A DNA stretch of 64,000 bases from Paraburkholderia megapolitana. Lineage in GTDB: Bacteria; Pseudomonadota; Gammaproteobacteria; Burkholderiales; Burkholderiaceae. Under the pieces are notes generated by a model, which was given only the letters and a program-made list of their open reading frames with translations, was not told the DNA's origin and did no database searches. Positions 38,861-47,430 of the stretch are shown one piece after another. Where the stretch lies: contig NZ_CP041745.1 of the NCBI RefSeq assembly GCF_007556815.1, positions 124,001 through 188,000 of the forward strand. Reading direction: 5' to 3'. Position numbers and translations under genes: made by a program. Numbering within the stretch: position 1 is the first letter of the stretch; every line of letters begins with the position of its first letter.

Positions 38861-39745
38861 TCAGTAAAAACCGGGCTCGCCCGGCGGGCGTGTCTTGAAG
38901 CGCTTGTGCACCCAGTAGTACTGCTCCGGCATGCGCAGAATCTGCTCTTCGAGGAACGCGTTCATGTAGCGCGCATCCGCCTCGTCGTCGCCGGTCGGAT
39001 AGTTTTCCCACGGCTTGAATACGCGCAGACGATAGCCCTTGTAGTTCGGCAGTACCTCGCCGATGAACGGCAACACCTGCGCGCGCCCCACCTTCGCGAA
39101 CCGGCCGACCGCGGTCAGCGTGCACGCCTGCACGCCGAAGAACGGCACGAAGGTCGAATTGCGCATGCCGTAGTCCATGTCCGCGCCGAGCATCACCGGC
39201 TTGCGCTCGCGCAGCCAGCGCAGCACGATGCGCGCGCTGTCCGCGCGACTTGCCAGCTCCGCGTCGAAGCGGCCGCGCGCCGCCTTGGCGACGGCTTCGA
39301 GTTCGGGGTTCGACATCGGCTGGTATAGAGAACCGCAGGGCCGATGCAGCGAATAGTTGATGAAGACCGAGCCCGCCTCGATGCCGACAAAATGAAAGCC
39401 GAGTAGCAGCGTGGGTGGCATATCGGGGTCGAGAAGATCGACGTCGCTAACCACCTCGATCAGCTTTTCGAGCTTCTTCGCCGAGCCAAACCACTGCACG
39501 CTACGCTCGACGTAGCTGCGGATCGCATGGCGGAAGTGCTTCTGCGCGACCTCTTCGCGACGCTCGTCGCTCCATTCGGGGAAGCACAGCTTCAGGTTGA
39601 TGTGGACGATGCGCCTGCGCCGGCTCGGGATCTGATAGAGCAGCCAGCCGAGCCCGTCGCCGAGGCGCGCGACGAAGCCGTACGGCAGCAGCGCGAACAG
39701 TTTCAGCAGGCCAACGGCCAGCTTCACGCCAATCCGGCTCAGCAT
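38861..39745 (-). CDS. lpxL: Lipid A late acyltransferase (LpxL/HtrB family)
   Basis: This 294-residue protein has an N-terminal membrane anchor (about 8-38) and the HX4E acyltransferase motif at His118-Glu123 (GFHFVGIEAGS). The family segments GADMDYGMRNSTFVPFFGV and PGEPGFY are also present. LpxL/LpxM-type enzymes add secondary acyl chains to Kdo2-lipid IVA at the inner membrane. Which acyl position it serves cannot be read. It diverges from metK, with both promoters in the 276-bp gap. Confidence 0.9.
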   Translation of the reverse strand: MLSRIGVKLAVGLLKLFALLPYGFVARLGDGLGWLLYQIPSRRRRIVHINLKLCFPEWSDERREEVAQKHFRHAIRSYVERSVQWFGSAKKLEKLIEVVSDVDLLDPDMPPTLLLGFHFVGIEAGSVFINYSLHRPCGSLYQPMSNPELEAVAKAARGRFDAELASRADSARIVLRWLRERKPVMLGADMDYGMRNSTFVPFFGVQACTLTAVGRFAKVGRAQVLPFIGEVLPNYKGYRLRVFKPWENYPTGDDEADARYMNAFLEEQILRMPEQYYWVHKRFKTRPPGEPGFY

Positions 39746-39850
39746 GAAAATGCTCCGGGCGCGACATTGTGCGGTGCGGTGCCGCTAAATGCGGCAGACG
39801 AATGGATATACAGCACGCGTGGGTACTCTGCGACAAATTGAAGAAGTCGC

Positions 39851-40021
39851 TATAATAAAGGCTTCGCCGAGTTAATAGACAACTTGCGGGGCGAAGCCGG
39901 TACAACGATGCATGCATTACGCGTCGAGGCCGGTCTGGAAATCCGCTAAAGCGTCGCCGCTTCAGACACCGAGGCTGGCTACGTGAAACTCAACCGTAAC
40001 CACACATCAGGAGTCTGTAAC
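39851..40021 (+). promoter_or_regulatory. metK promoter and structured 5' leader
   Basis: TATAAT (39851-39856) is a strong -10 with a weak -35. It is followed at once by GGCTTCGCC (39860-39868), complementary to GGCGAAGCC (39890-39898), with an inner AGTT/AACT helix. A second hairpin, GTCTG (39933-39937) with CAGAC (39963-39967), contains CGC-TAAA-GCG. A 13-codon open frame (39908-39949) lies between them. The leader is about 160 nt; I could not assign it to a known SAM riboswitch class. Confidence 0.5.
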
Positions 40022-41209
40022 GTGGCAAACGATTATCTCTTCACTTCCGAATCCGTTTCCGAAGGCCATCCCGACAAAGTCGCGGACCAGATTTCGGACG
40101 CGATTCTCGATGCCATCCTGACGCAGGACAAATACTCGCGTGTCGCAGCGGAAACGCTGTGCAACACCGGTCTCGTCGTGCTCGCAGGTGAAATCACCAC
40201 GACCGCCAACGTCGACTACATCCAGGTCGCACGCGAAACGATCAAGCGCATTGGCTACGACAACACTGAGTTCGGCATCGACTACCGCGGCTGCGCCGTG
40301 CTCGTCGCCTACGACAAGCAGTCGCCGGACATCGCGCAAGGCGTCGACCGTGCGCACGACAACAATCTCGATCAGGGTGCCGGCGACCAGGGCCTGATGT
40401 TCGGCTACGCATGCGAAGAAACGCCTGAGCTGATGCCGTTGCCGATCCACCTGTCGCACCGCCTCGTCGAGCGTCAGGCGAATCTGCGCCGCGACGGTCG
40501 CCTGCCCTGGCTGCGTCCCGATGCGAAGTCGCAGGTCACCGTGCGCTACGTCGACGGCAAGCCGCATGCAATCGACACCGTCGTGCTGTCCACGCAACAT
40601 TCTCCGGACATCGAACTGTCCGTCCTGCGCGAAGCCGTGATCGAAGAGATCATCAAGCCGACGCTGCCGGCCGAGCTCATCAAGGGCGACATCAAGTTCC
40701 TCGTGAACCCGACGGGCCGGTTCGTGATCGGCGGTCCGCAAGGCGATTGCGGTCTGACGGGTCGCAAGATCATCGTCGATACGTACGGCGGCGCAGCGCC
40801 GCACGGCGGCGGTGCGTTCTCGGGCAAGGATCCGTCGAAGGTGGATCGCTCGGCCGCTTATGCAGGCCGTTATGTCGCGAAGAACATCGTGGCCGCGGGC
40901 CTCGCGTCGCGTTGCCTGATCCAGGTGTCGTATGCGATCGGCGTGGCGCAACCCACTTCGGTGATGGTCAACACGTTCGGTACCGGCCGCGTATCGGATG
41001 CGACGATCACGCGCCTCGTGCAGGAACATTTCGATCTGCGTCCGAAGGGCATCATCCAGATGCTCGACCTGCTGCGTCCGATCTACGAAAAGACCGCGGC
41101 GTATGGTCACTTTGGCCGCGAAGAGCCGGAATTCTCGTGGGAAGCCACCGATAAGGCGCTGTTGCTCGCCGAAGCTGCTGGCACGGAGCCGGTTGCCGCG
41201 CTCGTGTAA
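40022..41209 (+). CDS. metK: S-adenosylmethionine synthetase MetK
   Basis: MetK (395 residues) makes SAM from methionine and ATP. The motifs [17 protein letters not shown] (N-terminal), [31 protein letters not shown] and the C-terminal region are all present. The start is GTG at 40022, 9 bases after GGAG (40010-40013). In-frame codons from 39983 would add 13 residues unlike the family. It is followed by an intrinsic terminator, so it is monocistronic. Confidence 0.97.
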   Translation: MANDYLFTSESVSEGHPDKVADQISDAILDAILTQDKYSRVAAETLCNTGLVVLAGEITTTANVDYIQVARETIKRIGYDNTEFGIDYRGCAVLVAYDKQSPDIAQGVDRAHDNNLDQGAGDQGLMFGYACEETPELMPLPIHLSHRLVERQANLRRDGRLPWLRPDAKSQVTVRYVDGKPHAIDTVVLSTQHSPDIELSVLREAVIEEIIKPTLPAELIKGDIKFLVNPTGRFVIGGPQGDCGLTGRKIIVDTYGGAAPHGGGAFSGKDPSKVDRSAAYAGRYVAKNIVAAGLASRCLIQVSYAIGVAQPTSVMVNTFGTGRVSDATITRLVQEHFDLRPKGIIQMLDLLRPIYEKTAAYGHFGREEPEFSWEATDKALLLAEAAGTEPVAALV

Positions 41210-41238
41210 GCAAGCATCGGTTACGGCTGTATCGATCA

Positions 41239-41271
41239 AACCCCGTACGGCATTGCCTTACGGGGGTTTTT
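41239..41271 (+). terminator. Intrinsic terminator of metK
   Basis: CCCCGTA (41241-41247) pairs with TACGGGG (41259-41265) around an 11-base loop, followed by GTTTTT, 30 bases after the metK stop. Confidence 0.88.
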
Positions 41272-41323
41272 CATGCGCGGCGGTTTTGACAACCCTGAGG
41301 GCAACGCCGCCACGCGGCAGGAT

Positions 41324-41683
41324 TTAACGCGTAGCGAACGCGAACGCAAACCAGCCGGCGCTACTCGCACCGAGCCTTCGCGGCCGACGGCTCGTGCTGT
41401 GCGGCGCGGGAATGCGCAGCGTGGATGGCGCACGCAGCGGCGCCGGTTTGCGCAGCAGCGTGCGCAGCGACAGTCGATGCGACGCGCGCCGGGACCGCAG
41501 CGTCGAGAAGAACGCATAGAACCAGGTACGAATGCCGTCGACGGGCCGTGCATCGCGCAATTGCTCGGCGAGTGCGCGGGTGCGGGCGGAGTGATGACGC
41601 AGCGCGCGCATGACATGGCGCCGCGCCGGACGCGCCGCAGTGAGCGCGGCGTGGGTGAGTCGGGTGCTAAAAAAATTGTGCAT
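41324..41683 (-). CDS. Possible hypothetical basic protein
   Basis: This is a 119-codon minus-strand frame starting at an ATG with no good ribosome-binding site. The predicted protein is very basic (many Arg) with a moderately protein-like middle (DGIRTWFYAFFSTL) and an Arg/Pro/Ser-rich C-terminus. It is the best candidate in the 830-bp gap between metK and the PhyH gene. It could be noise; several overlapping frames on both strands exist here. No family recognised. Confidence 0.28.
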   Translation of the reverse strand: MHNFFSTRLTHAALTAARPARRHVMRALRHHSARTRALAEQLRDARPVDGIRTWFYAFFSTLRSRRASHRLSLRTLLRKPAPLRAPSTLRIPAPHSTSRRPRRLGASSAGWFAFAFATR

Positions 41684-42101
41684 GGCTTCGAAAATGGGCG
41701 GCGGCGCGCGCGTCAGGAGATGATGCTGCAACACGCAGCAAGCATGCCAACCGGAACGCCACGTGCGATATCAATCGCAACATGGCGGGCGCGTCGGGAA
41801 AGCCGGGAGGGCGATCGAGGTATATCGGCGCTTGTGGCACGGGCCTCTGAGGGCCGCACACACAGTGGGAAGGCGGAAATTACAGACGACATGAACGCAG
41901 GCTACACGCGATTCATGACTGTCGAAAGTCGGTTTTTACCCTCGCGGCGGTCCGCCCAATCATGCCCTTTGGGACCGATGCCCGTGCACGCTTGCCCTCG
42001 CGTCGTGCAGTGCGCCCCATTGACGCAGGAATCCCGAGGCAGCGCGATCCCGCACGATTTACAATCGAGCCTACAGTCAGTCCAAAGAAGCGGAACACCC
42101 C
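41684..42101. other. Gap upstream of the PhyH gene
   Basis: This is a 418-bp stretch with no supported gene. An open frame crosses it on the plus strand but its product reads as Arg-rich noise and runs into phyH out of frame. Base composition is slightly less GC-rich than the neighbours around 41880-42100, as expected for a promoter region, but I see no clear -35/-10 pair. Confidence 0.35.
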
Positions 42102-42863
42102 ATGTCAGGCCATTCGAAGAAAGAGCAGATCCAGACGCTGCGGGAGCAGGGTTTCGTCGTCGTCTCGGGGCTGGTGTCGCCCGAGCGCTGCGCGCAACTG
42201 AAGCAGGTTGCACAGCAGCAATTGCAGGAAGCCGCGATGCCAGCCGAATTCGAGGCGGATCTGCGTTATCCGGGCGCACCGGAATCGAAACACGCGCCCG
42301 GTGGCCATACCGTGCGACGCCTGCTCGATGCCTACGGGCGTCACGCGAGCTTTCGCGAATGGTCGACTGCGCCGGAGATCCGCGGCTGGATGGCGTTGTA
42401 CTTCGGCGAGGAACCGCGTTTGTCGCGCGCGCATCACAACTGCATGATGACCAAGCATCCGACCTACGGCAGCCTGACCGGCTGGCATCGCGATGTGCGC
42501 TACTGGTCGTTCGAACGGGACGACTTGGTGTCGGTGTGGCTCGCGCTAGGTCCGGAAACGGTCGATAACGGCGGGCTCTGGTTCGTGCCGGGTTCGCACA
42601 GCAGGACCTTCACGTCGGACCGCTTCGACAACGCGAAATTCTTCCGCTCGGATCTGCCGGAAAATCAGGCGCTGATCCAGACCGCGTTCTCCCCCGAACT
42701 GAAAGCCGGCGACGTCGTGTTCTTCCACTGCAACACGCTGCATTCGGCGGGCAAGAACGTGTCCGACGACGTGAAGTTTTCGCTGGTGTTCACGTATCAC
42801 GGCGCGAGCAACGTGCCGCTGCCGGGCTCGCGTTCCGCGTCGATACCGGAAGTCGCGTTCTAG
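42102..42863 (+). CDS. PhyH-family Fe(II)/2-oxoglutarate dioxygenase
   Basis: This 253-residue protein has the double-stranded beta-helix metal triad His129-X-Asp131 (TGWHRDVRYW) and His214 (NTLHSAGKN), as in phytanoyl-CoA dioxygenases. Members hydroxylate very diverse small molecules, so the substrate is unknown. It is a single gene converging on the DUF3185 membrane protein. Confidence 0.85.
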   Translation: MSGHSKKEQIQTLREQGFVVVSGLVSPERCAQLKQVAQQQLQEAAMPAEFEADLRYPGAPESKHAPGGHTVRRLLDAYGRHASFREWSTAPEIRGWMALYFGEEPRLSRAHHNCMMTKHPTYGSLTGWHRDVRYWSFERDDLVSVWLALGPETVDNGGLWFVPGSHSRTFTSDRFDNAKFFRSDLPENQALIQTAFSPELKAGDVVFFHCNTLHSAGKNVSDDVKFSLVFTYHGASNVPLPGSRSASIPEVAF

Positions 42864-42880
42864 GGCGTACCGGAAGCCGG

Positions 42881-42904
42881 GCTAGCGCAAACGCAAGCGC
42901 TAGC
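42881..42904. terminator. Hairpin at convergent phyH/DUF3185 junction
   Basis: GCTAGCG (42881-42887) pairs with CGCTAGC (42898-42904) around a 10-base loop. It overlaps the DUF3185 stop codon and lacks a T-run, so terminator function is only a guess. Confidence 0.3.
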
Positions 42905-43103
42905 GTTTGCCCGACACGACGAGCCCGGTCAATCCAGCGAGCGTCGCGACCACACCGCCCACGATCAGATACATCGTGCGGTTAGTCGGCGCACCGGTGA
43001 ACACCCGCGACACCTCGTTGCTGAACGAGTGGAACGATTGCCCACCGAAATACAGCAGCACCACACCGCCCGCCAGCAATGCGAGCGAAATTACCTTACC
43101 CAT
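42900..43103 (-). CDS. DUF3185 small membrane protein
   Basis: This 67-residue protein has two membrane helices (about 4-22 and 44-63) joined by a polar loop containing SFHSFSNEVSRVFTGAP, the layout of DUF3185 proteins of unknown function. ATG at 43103 is preferred; an in-frame extension to 43157 is polar and lacks a ribosome-binding site. It is transcribed convergently with the PhyH gene. Confidence 0.8.
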   Translation of the reverse strand: MGKVISLALLAGGVVLLYFGGQSFHSFSNEVSRVFTGAPTNRTMYLIVGGVVATLAGLTGLVVSGKR

Positions 43104-43334
43104 GAAACGCCTCGTCGATGAAATCGTGGGCCGCAGTGTAGAAGACGCACGCTGCAACGTCCATCCCGTTGCTCACGCAACGGCCCGTTTCCGCTCGTCG
43201 CATGTCGGCCTGCAAGGCGCGTCACGATTCGCTAACATAATGCGTTCGGCATCCCCGCTCTGACCGCACATCGCCGCATGGCGTTGGCGGGCATTCTTTC
43301 TCAGCCTGTCTCTTTCTCACCAAGGACTTCACCC

Positions 43335-44378
43335 ATGGCCTACGAAGCAGCTTCGGCACGCTATTCGGAAATGCAGTACCGCGTTTGCGGCAAATCGGGT
43401 CTCAAACTGCCTGCGCTGTCGCTGGGCCTGTGGCACAACTTCGGCGACACGACACCGCTGTCGACGCAACGCGACATCCTGCGCACGTCGTTCGATCTCG
43501 GCATCACCCACTTCGATCTCGCGAACAACTACGGGCCGCCGTACGGCAGCGCCGAAACGAATTTCGGCCGGCTGTTCAAGGACGATTTCAAACCGTACCG
43601 CGACGAACTACTGATCTCGTCGAAGGCCGGTTGGGACATGTGGCCGGGGCCGTACGGCCAGGGCGGCGGCTCGCGCAAGTACATACTCGCGAGTCTCGAC
43701 CAGAGCCTGCAACGCATGGGTCTCGATTACGTCGACATCTTCTACTCGCATCGCTTCGATGCCGATACGCCGCTCGAGGAAACGGCCGGTGCGCTGGCCA
43801 GCGCGGTGCAGCAGGGCAAGGCACTGTATATCGGCATCTCGTCGTACTCGGCGACGAAGACCCGCGAAATCGCGAAGCTGCTTGGTGAGTACAAGGTGCC
43901 GCTGCTGATCCATCAGCCCGCGTACAACCTGTTGAACCGGTGGATGGAGCGGGAACTGCTCGGCGCACTCGATGACGTCGGTGCAGGCAGCATCGCGTTC
44001 ACGCCGCTCGCGCAGGGTCTGCTGACGAGCAAGTATCTGAACGGCGTGCCCGCGGATGCGCGCGTCAACAAGCCGGGTGGCGGCTCGCTGAAGCAGGACC
44101 ACCTGAGCGCCGAAAACATCGAACACGTGCGCAAGCTGAACGATATTGCGCAGCGTCGCGGCCAGAGCCTCGCGCAGATGGCGCTTGCATGGACGCTGCG
44201 CGATGCGCGTGTGACGTCGGCGCTGATCGGCGCGAGCAAGCCGGAGCAGGTGCGCGAGAACGTCGGTGCGCTGAAGAACCTCGCGTTTTCGACGGAAGAA
44301 CTCGCGGAGATCGACCGTTATGCAACTGAGGGCGGCGTTAATCTGTGGGAGAAGCCGTCGACGGATCAGGCTATCTGA
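43335..44378 (+). CDS. Aldo/keto reductase (YghZ-like)
   Basis: This 347-residue NADPH-dependent reductase has the tetrad Asp61, Tyr66, Lys97 and His139. The YghZ/Gpr-type sequence (FDLANNYGPPYGSAE, GPYGQGGGSRKY) suggests L-glyceraldehyde 3-phosphate reductase or methylglyoxal detoxification; the substrate is inferred. ATG at 43335 is preferred over an upstream in-frame start at 43278 because the family N-terminus begins near MQYRVCGKSGL. A terminator follows. Confidence 0.87.
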   Translation: MAYEAASARYSEMQYRVCGKSGLKLPALSLGLWHNFGDTTPLSTQRDILRTSFDLGITHFDLANNYGPPYGSAETNFGRLFKDDFKPYRDELLISSKAGWDMWPGPYGQGGGSRKYILASLDQSLQRMGLDYVDIFYSHRFDADTPLEETAGALASAVQQGKALYIGISSYSATKTREIAKLLGEYKVPLLIHQPAYNLLNRWMERELLGALDDVGAGSIAFTPLAQGLLTSKYLNGVPADARVNKPGGGSLKQDHLSAENIEHVRKLNDIAQRRGQSLAQMALAWTLRDARVTSALIGASKPEQVRENVGALKNLAFSTEELAEIDRYATEGGVNLWEKPSTDQAI

Positions 44379-44412
44379 CGTCGCAAAGCTTTCGTTCGTA
44401 CGCAATCGAAGG

Positions 44413-44433
44413 GCCGCCGTAAGGCGGCTTTTT
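44413..44433 (+). terminator. Intrinsic terminator of the aldo/keto reductase gene
   Basis: GCCGCC (44413-44418) and GGCGGC (44423-44428) flank a GTAA loop, followed by TTTTT, 35 bases after the stop codon. Confidence 0.85.
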
Positions 44434-44544
44434 GCTGCGCTGCTGTTGCGTTGCTTACCAGTTGTCACCGGCGCGACGCCGATTCTTCCAGTTGTCATGT
44501 GGCATTGCTAAGTTCTCCGGCGACATCGTGTCGACGGAGCGAAG

Positions 44545-45561
44545 ATGGACGCACAGGCGGCTGCGGGGAAACCGGACGGATCGCCGGCAGCGGGCGCGGA
44601 TCCCGCCGATCGCGAGGCGCCCACGCGCCGCCGTGTTGCCATCGACGTGCGCGCAAACCTCGCATTGCTCGCCGTCGTGGTGTCGGCCGTGTTGCTGCAA
44701 TTGGTCGGACTACCGCTGCTGCTGCGACATACAAGCCCGGTAGCGTTATGGCTCGTCATCCCGCTCGTGATACTCGCACCGATGCACTGGGGTTTGATAC
44801 ACGAGGCGATTCATGGGCAGCTGCTGCCGCAACGTCGCATGAATGAATTAGTAGCGCGCATGCTGGCCATCGCTTTCATGCTGCCTTTCGATGCCGTGCG
44901 CTTCGGCCATCTGATGCACCATCGCTTCACACGCGAACCGTTCGATCGTCCCGATGTGCACGACGGGACGACGCAGCACCTGCGCGCACGAGTTCGCTAT
45001 TCCGCGCGGCTTCTCGGTGGTCTGTATGCAGGGGAACTCGTTATGCCGCTACTCGCTTTCGTGCCGCAGCGATATGCGCGTCGACTGGTGGCGTACGCGG
45101 TTGGCAGCGAAGGGCCGGTTGGGGCCGATGTGCAGCGACTGTTCGTCGGATTTACCGTCGATCCGGCACGACGCGCACGCATCCGGCGCGACTGGCTGCT
45201 GTCGCTCGGGTTGCATGCGATCACGTTCTATCTATACGGCGCGTGGTGGCCGGTGCTGCTCGTCACGATGTATTTGCGCGGCGTGTGGCTGTCGCTGGCG
45301 GACAACCTGCCGCATTACGATGTCCGGCTCGACGAACCCGGACGGGCGCGCAATTTCCGCGTGCCGTCCTTCTGGCAGCCCGTGCTGATGAATCATCATC
45401 TGCACCAGTTGCATCATCGACACCCGACCTTGCCGTGGACAGCGCTCCCCGCGCTCGCGCACAACATTGCGGCGACCGCTTCAAACGCATCGGACACCGC
45501 ACACGCTCCCTACTTCCGTACCGCGCTCAAACAGTTCGGGCGGTTCGGCAGGGTGCGTTGA
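44545..45561 (+). CDS. Membrane fatty-acid desaturase family protein
   Basis: This 338-residue protein has four or more membrane helices and three His boxes typical of membrane di-iron desaturases/hydroxylases: HEAIH near residue 88, HLMHHRF near residue 120, and HHLHQLHHRHP near residue 290. The N-terminal 35 residues are disordered and charged. The substrate (acyl lipid, carotenoid or alkane) cannot be decided. It has no obvious operon partner. Confidence 0.83.
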   Translation: MDAQAAAGKPDGSPAAGADPADREAPTRRRVAIDVRANLALLAVVVSAVLLQLVGLPLLLRHTSPVALWLVIPLVILAPMHWGLIHEAIHGQLLPQRRMNELVARMLAIAFMLPFDAVRFGHLMHHRFTREPFDRPDVHDGTTQHLRARVRYSARLLGGLYAGELVMPLLAFVPQRYARRLVAYAVGSEGPVGADVQRLFVGFTVDPARRARIRRDWLLSLGLHAITFYLYGAWWPVLLVTMYLRGVWLSLADNLPHYDVRLDEPGRARNFRVPSFWQPVLMNHHLHQLHHRHPTLPWTALPALAHNIAATASNASDTAHAPYFRTALKQFGRFGRVR

Positions 45562-45592
45562 ACGGACAGGTTGCAGGTGACGCGTTCGAGCG

Positions 45593-45778
45593 TCACATCA
45601 GCGCCGGTAGACCTTCGACGAGCACCACCGCAAACGCGACACCGAGTAGTGCACCGAGCACGCGCAGGATGTTGTGCTTGAATTCCGTCGCACATGGCAA
45701 CGCGCCAAGAAATAGCGCGCCAGCCAACGCCATCGGAATCACCAGGATGAAATCGCTGATCGTAAAGTAGGTCGTCAT
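45593..45778 (-). CDS. Small two-helix membrane protein
   Basis: This 61-residue protein has two hydrophobic helices (about 7-27 and 38-58) separated by a short polar loop with ATEFKHNILR. AAGGAG lies about 10 bases before the ATG at 45778, which supports expression. I do not recognise a family and no partner gene is adjacent. It converges on the desaturase gene. Confidence 0.62.
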   Translation of the reverse strand: MTTYFTISDFILVIPMALAGALFLGALPCATEFKHNILRVLGALLGVAFAVVLVEGLPALM

Positions 45779-46048
45779 GCTCGTCTCCTTATAGGATCCT
45801 CGCTGCATACGCCGCGTCTGATTTTTCTATGGCGGGCGTCGGGCTTGTTTCGAGTATAGGCGACGGTTTACTGGCCGTTACGCGTCAAGATGCTGTTAGA
45901 GCGACGCTTCGTACGCGATAAGAGCTAGACGGGGCGCGGTTTTGCACGATTTTCGAGGGCCGCGGAAATGTGTAGCGGATACTTACAACTCGCTTTCCGA
46001 TTATGCGGATTCGAGGCTAAATAGCGATCGCACCCGCATTTCTGCGCT

Positions 46049-47314
46049 TCAGGCTTCGCCATTGCGTTCGTGCGTGCGCAGCGACCAGGCGTCGGCGATG
46101 CCAAGCAAAAGCAGCACGCACACGAGCCCCGCGACGCCGTTCCAGCCATGCGCGGTCCAGAACCGCCCACCATACGAACCGACGATGCTCGAGCCGAGAT
46201 AGTAGGCAAGCAGATAGAGCGCGGCGGCCTGTCCTTTCGCCTCTTTTGCCAGCCGCCCAATCCAGCCGCTCGCCACCGCATGGCCCGCAAAGAAGCCAAA
46301 CGTCACGCACGCGATGCCGGCGGCGATCGCGGCGACTGGATTCAGCATCGTGAGTCCGAGCCCGGCGAGCATGAGCACGAGGCTCGCGATCAGCACGCGG
46401 CCGCGGCCAAACGAATCGGCGAGCCTCCCGGACCACGGCGACGCCACCACGCCGGTCAGATACACGACGAAGATCGCGCCGATGGTCGCCTGATTCATCC
46501 GGTACGGTGGCGCAAGCAGCCGGTAGCCGATGTAGTTGTAGAGCGTGACGAAGCTGCCCATCAGGACGAAACCCATCGTGAACAGTCTGCACAGACCCGG
46601 ATGCCGGAGGTGCTTTGCGAGTGCGCGACCGCGCTGCGCGAAACCCAGCCCGCGCCGCGGGACGAAGTGACGCGACGGCGGCAGCAGTGCGCGGAACGCG
46701 AGCATCGACAGCAGACCGAGCACACCGATCGTGCCGATCGCGACGCGCCACGAGAACAGGTCCGCGACGATGCCCGTGATCACGCGTCCGGCCATCCCGC
46801 CGATCGCCGTGCCGCCGACGTAGAGACCCATCGCAAGACCGAGGCCATCGGGATGCACTTCTTCCGCGAGGTACGCCATCGCGACGGCTGGCACGCCGCC
46901 TAGCGCGAGCCCTTCGAGCGTGCGCAACACGAGCAGCGGATGCCAGTGCGGTGTGAAGGCGACGGCGAGCGTCAGCACGGCGGACAACGTCAGCGACGCG
47001 GTCATCAGTCGATGACGACTCCAACCCTCCGACACGAAGCCCGCGACGAACACGGCGACTGCGAGTGCGGCCGTCGTGAGCGATAGCGACAGACTGCTTT
47101 GCGCGGGACTTACGCCGAACGCCTCGGAAAACGCGGGCAGCAACGGTTGCACGCAGTAGAGCAACGAGAACGTCGCATAGCCCGCGAACAGCAGCGCGAC
47201 ACTCGCGCGCCAGTAGGCCGGTGTGCCGCGTTCGAGGTAGGGCTCGTCGTGTCGCGGGGTGGATGAAGGAGTGGCAGTGGAAGCAGTCCGGTAACGGTCC
47301 GGCGATGCAGTCAA
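46049..47314 (-). CDS. MFS transporter (YnfM-like exporter)
   Basis: This 421-residue major-facilitator protein has twelve membrane helices after a polar N-terminus of about 35 residues. The motif-A-type loop SEGWSRHRLMTAS and the GRLADSFGRGRVL repeat in the second half are visible. It resembles YnfM/AraJ-type drug or metabolite exporters. It lies downstream of the RND operon in the same direction, 116 bases after the outer-membrane channel gene, so it may be read through from that operon. Confidence 0.86.
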   Translation of the reverse strand: MTASPDRYRTASTATPSSTPRHDEPYLERGTPAYWRASVALLFAGYATFSLLYCVQPLLPAFSEAFGVSPAQSSLSLSLTTAALAVAVFVAGFVSEGWSRHRLMTASLTLSAVLTLAVAFTPHWHPLLVLRTLEGLALGGVPAVAMAYLAEEVHPDGLGLAMGLYVGGTAIGGMAGRVITGIVADLFSWRVAIGTIGVLGLLSMLAFRALLPPSRHFVPRRGLGFAQRGRALAKHLRHPGLCRLFTMGFVLMGSFVTLYNYIGYRLLAPPYRMNQATIGAIFVVYLTGVVASPWSGRLADSFGRGRVLIASLVLMLAGLGLTMLNPVAAIAAGIACVTFGFFAGHAVASGWIGRLAKEAKGQAAALYLLAYYLGSSIVGSYGGRFWTAHGWNGVAGLVCVLLLLGIADAWSLRTHERNGEA

Positions 47315-47430
47315 GAAGCGGTCTCCCGAGCGGTGAAGATGAGCAGCGCGATGAGCGGTGCAAAGGTCTCAACGATACGCCGATCGGGAAGTATGGGATG
47401 CCGTGGTGCGCAACAGTTGCACGTATGCGC

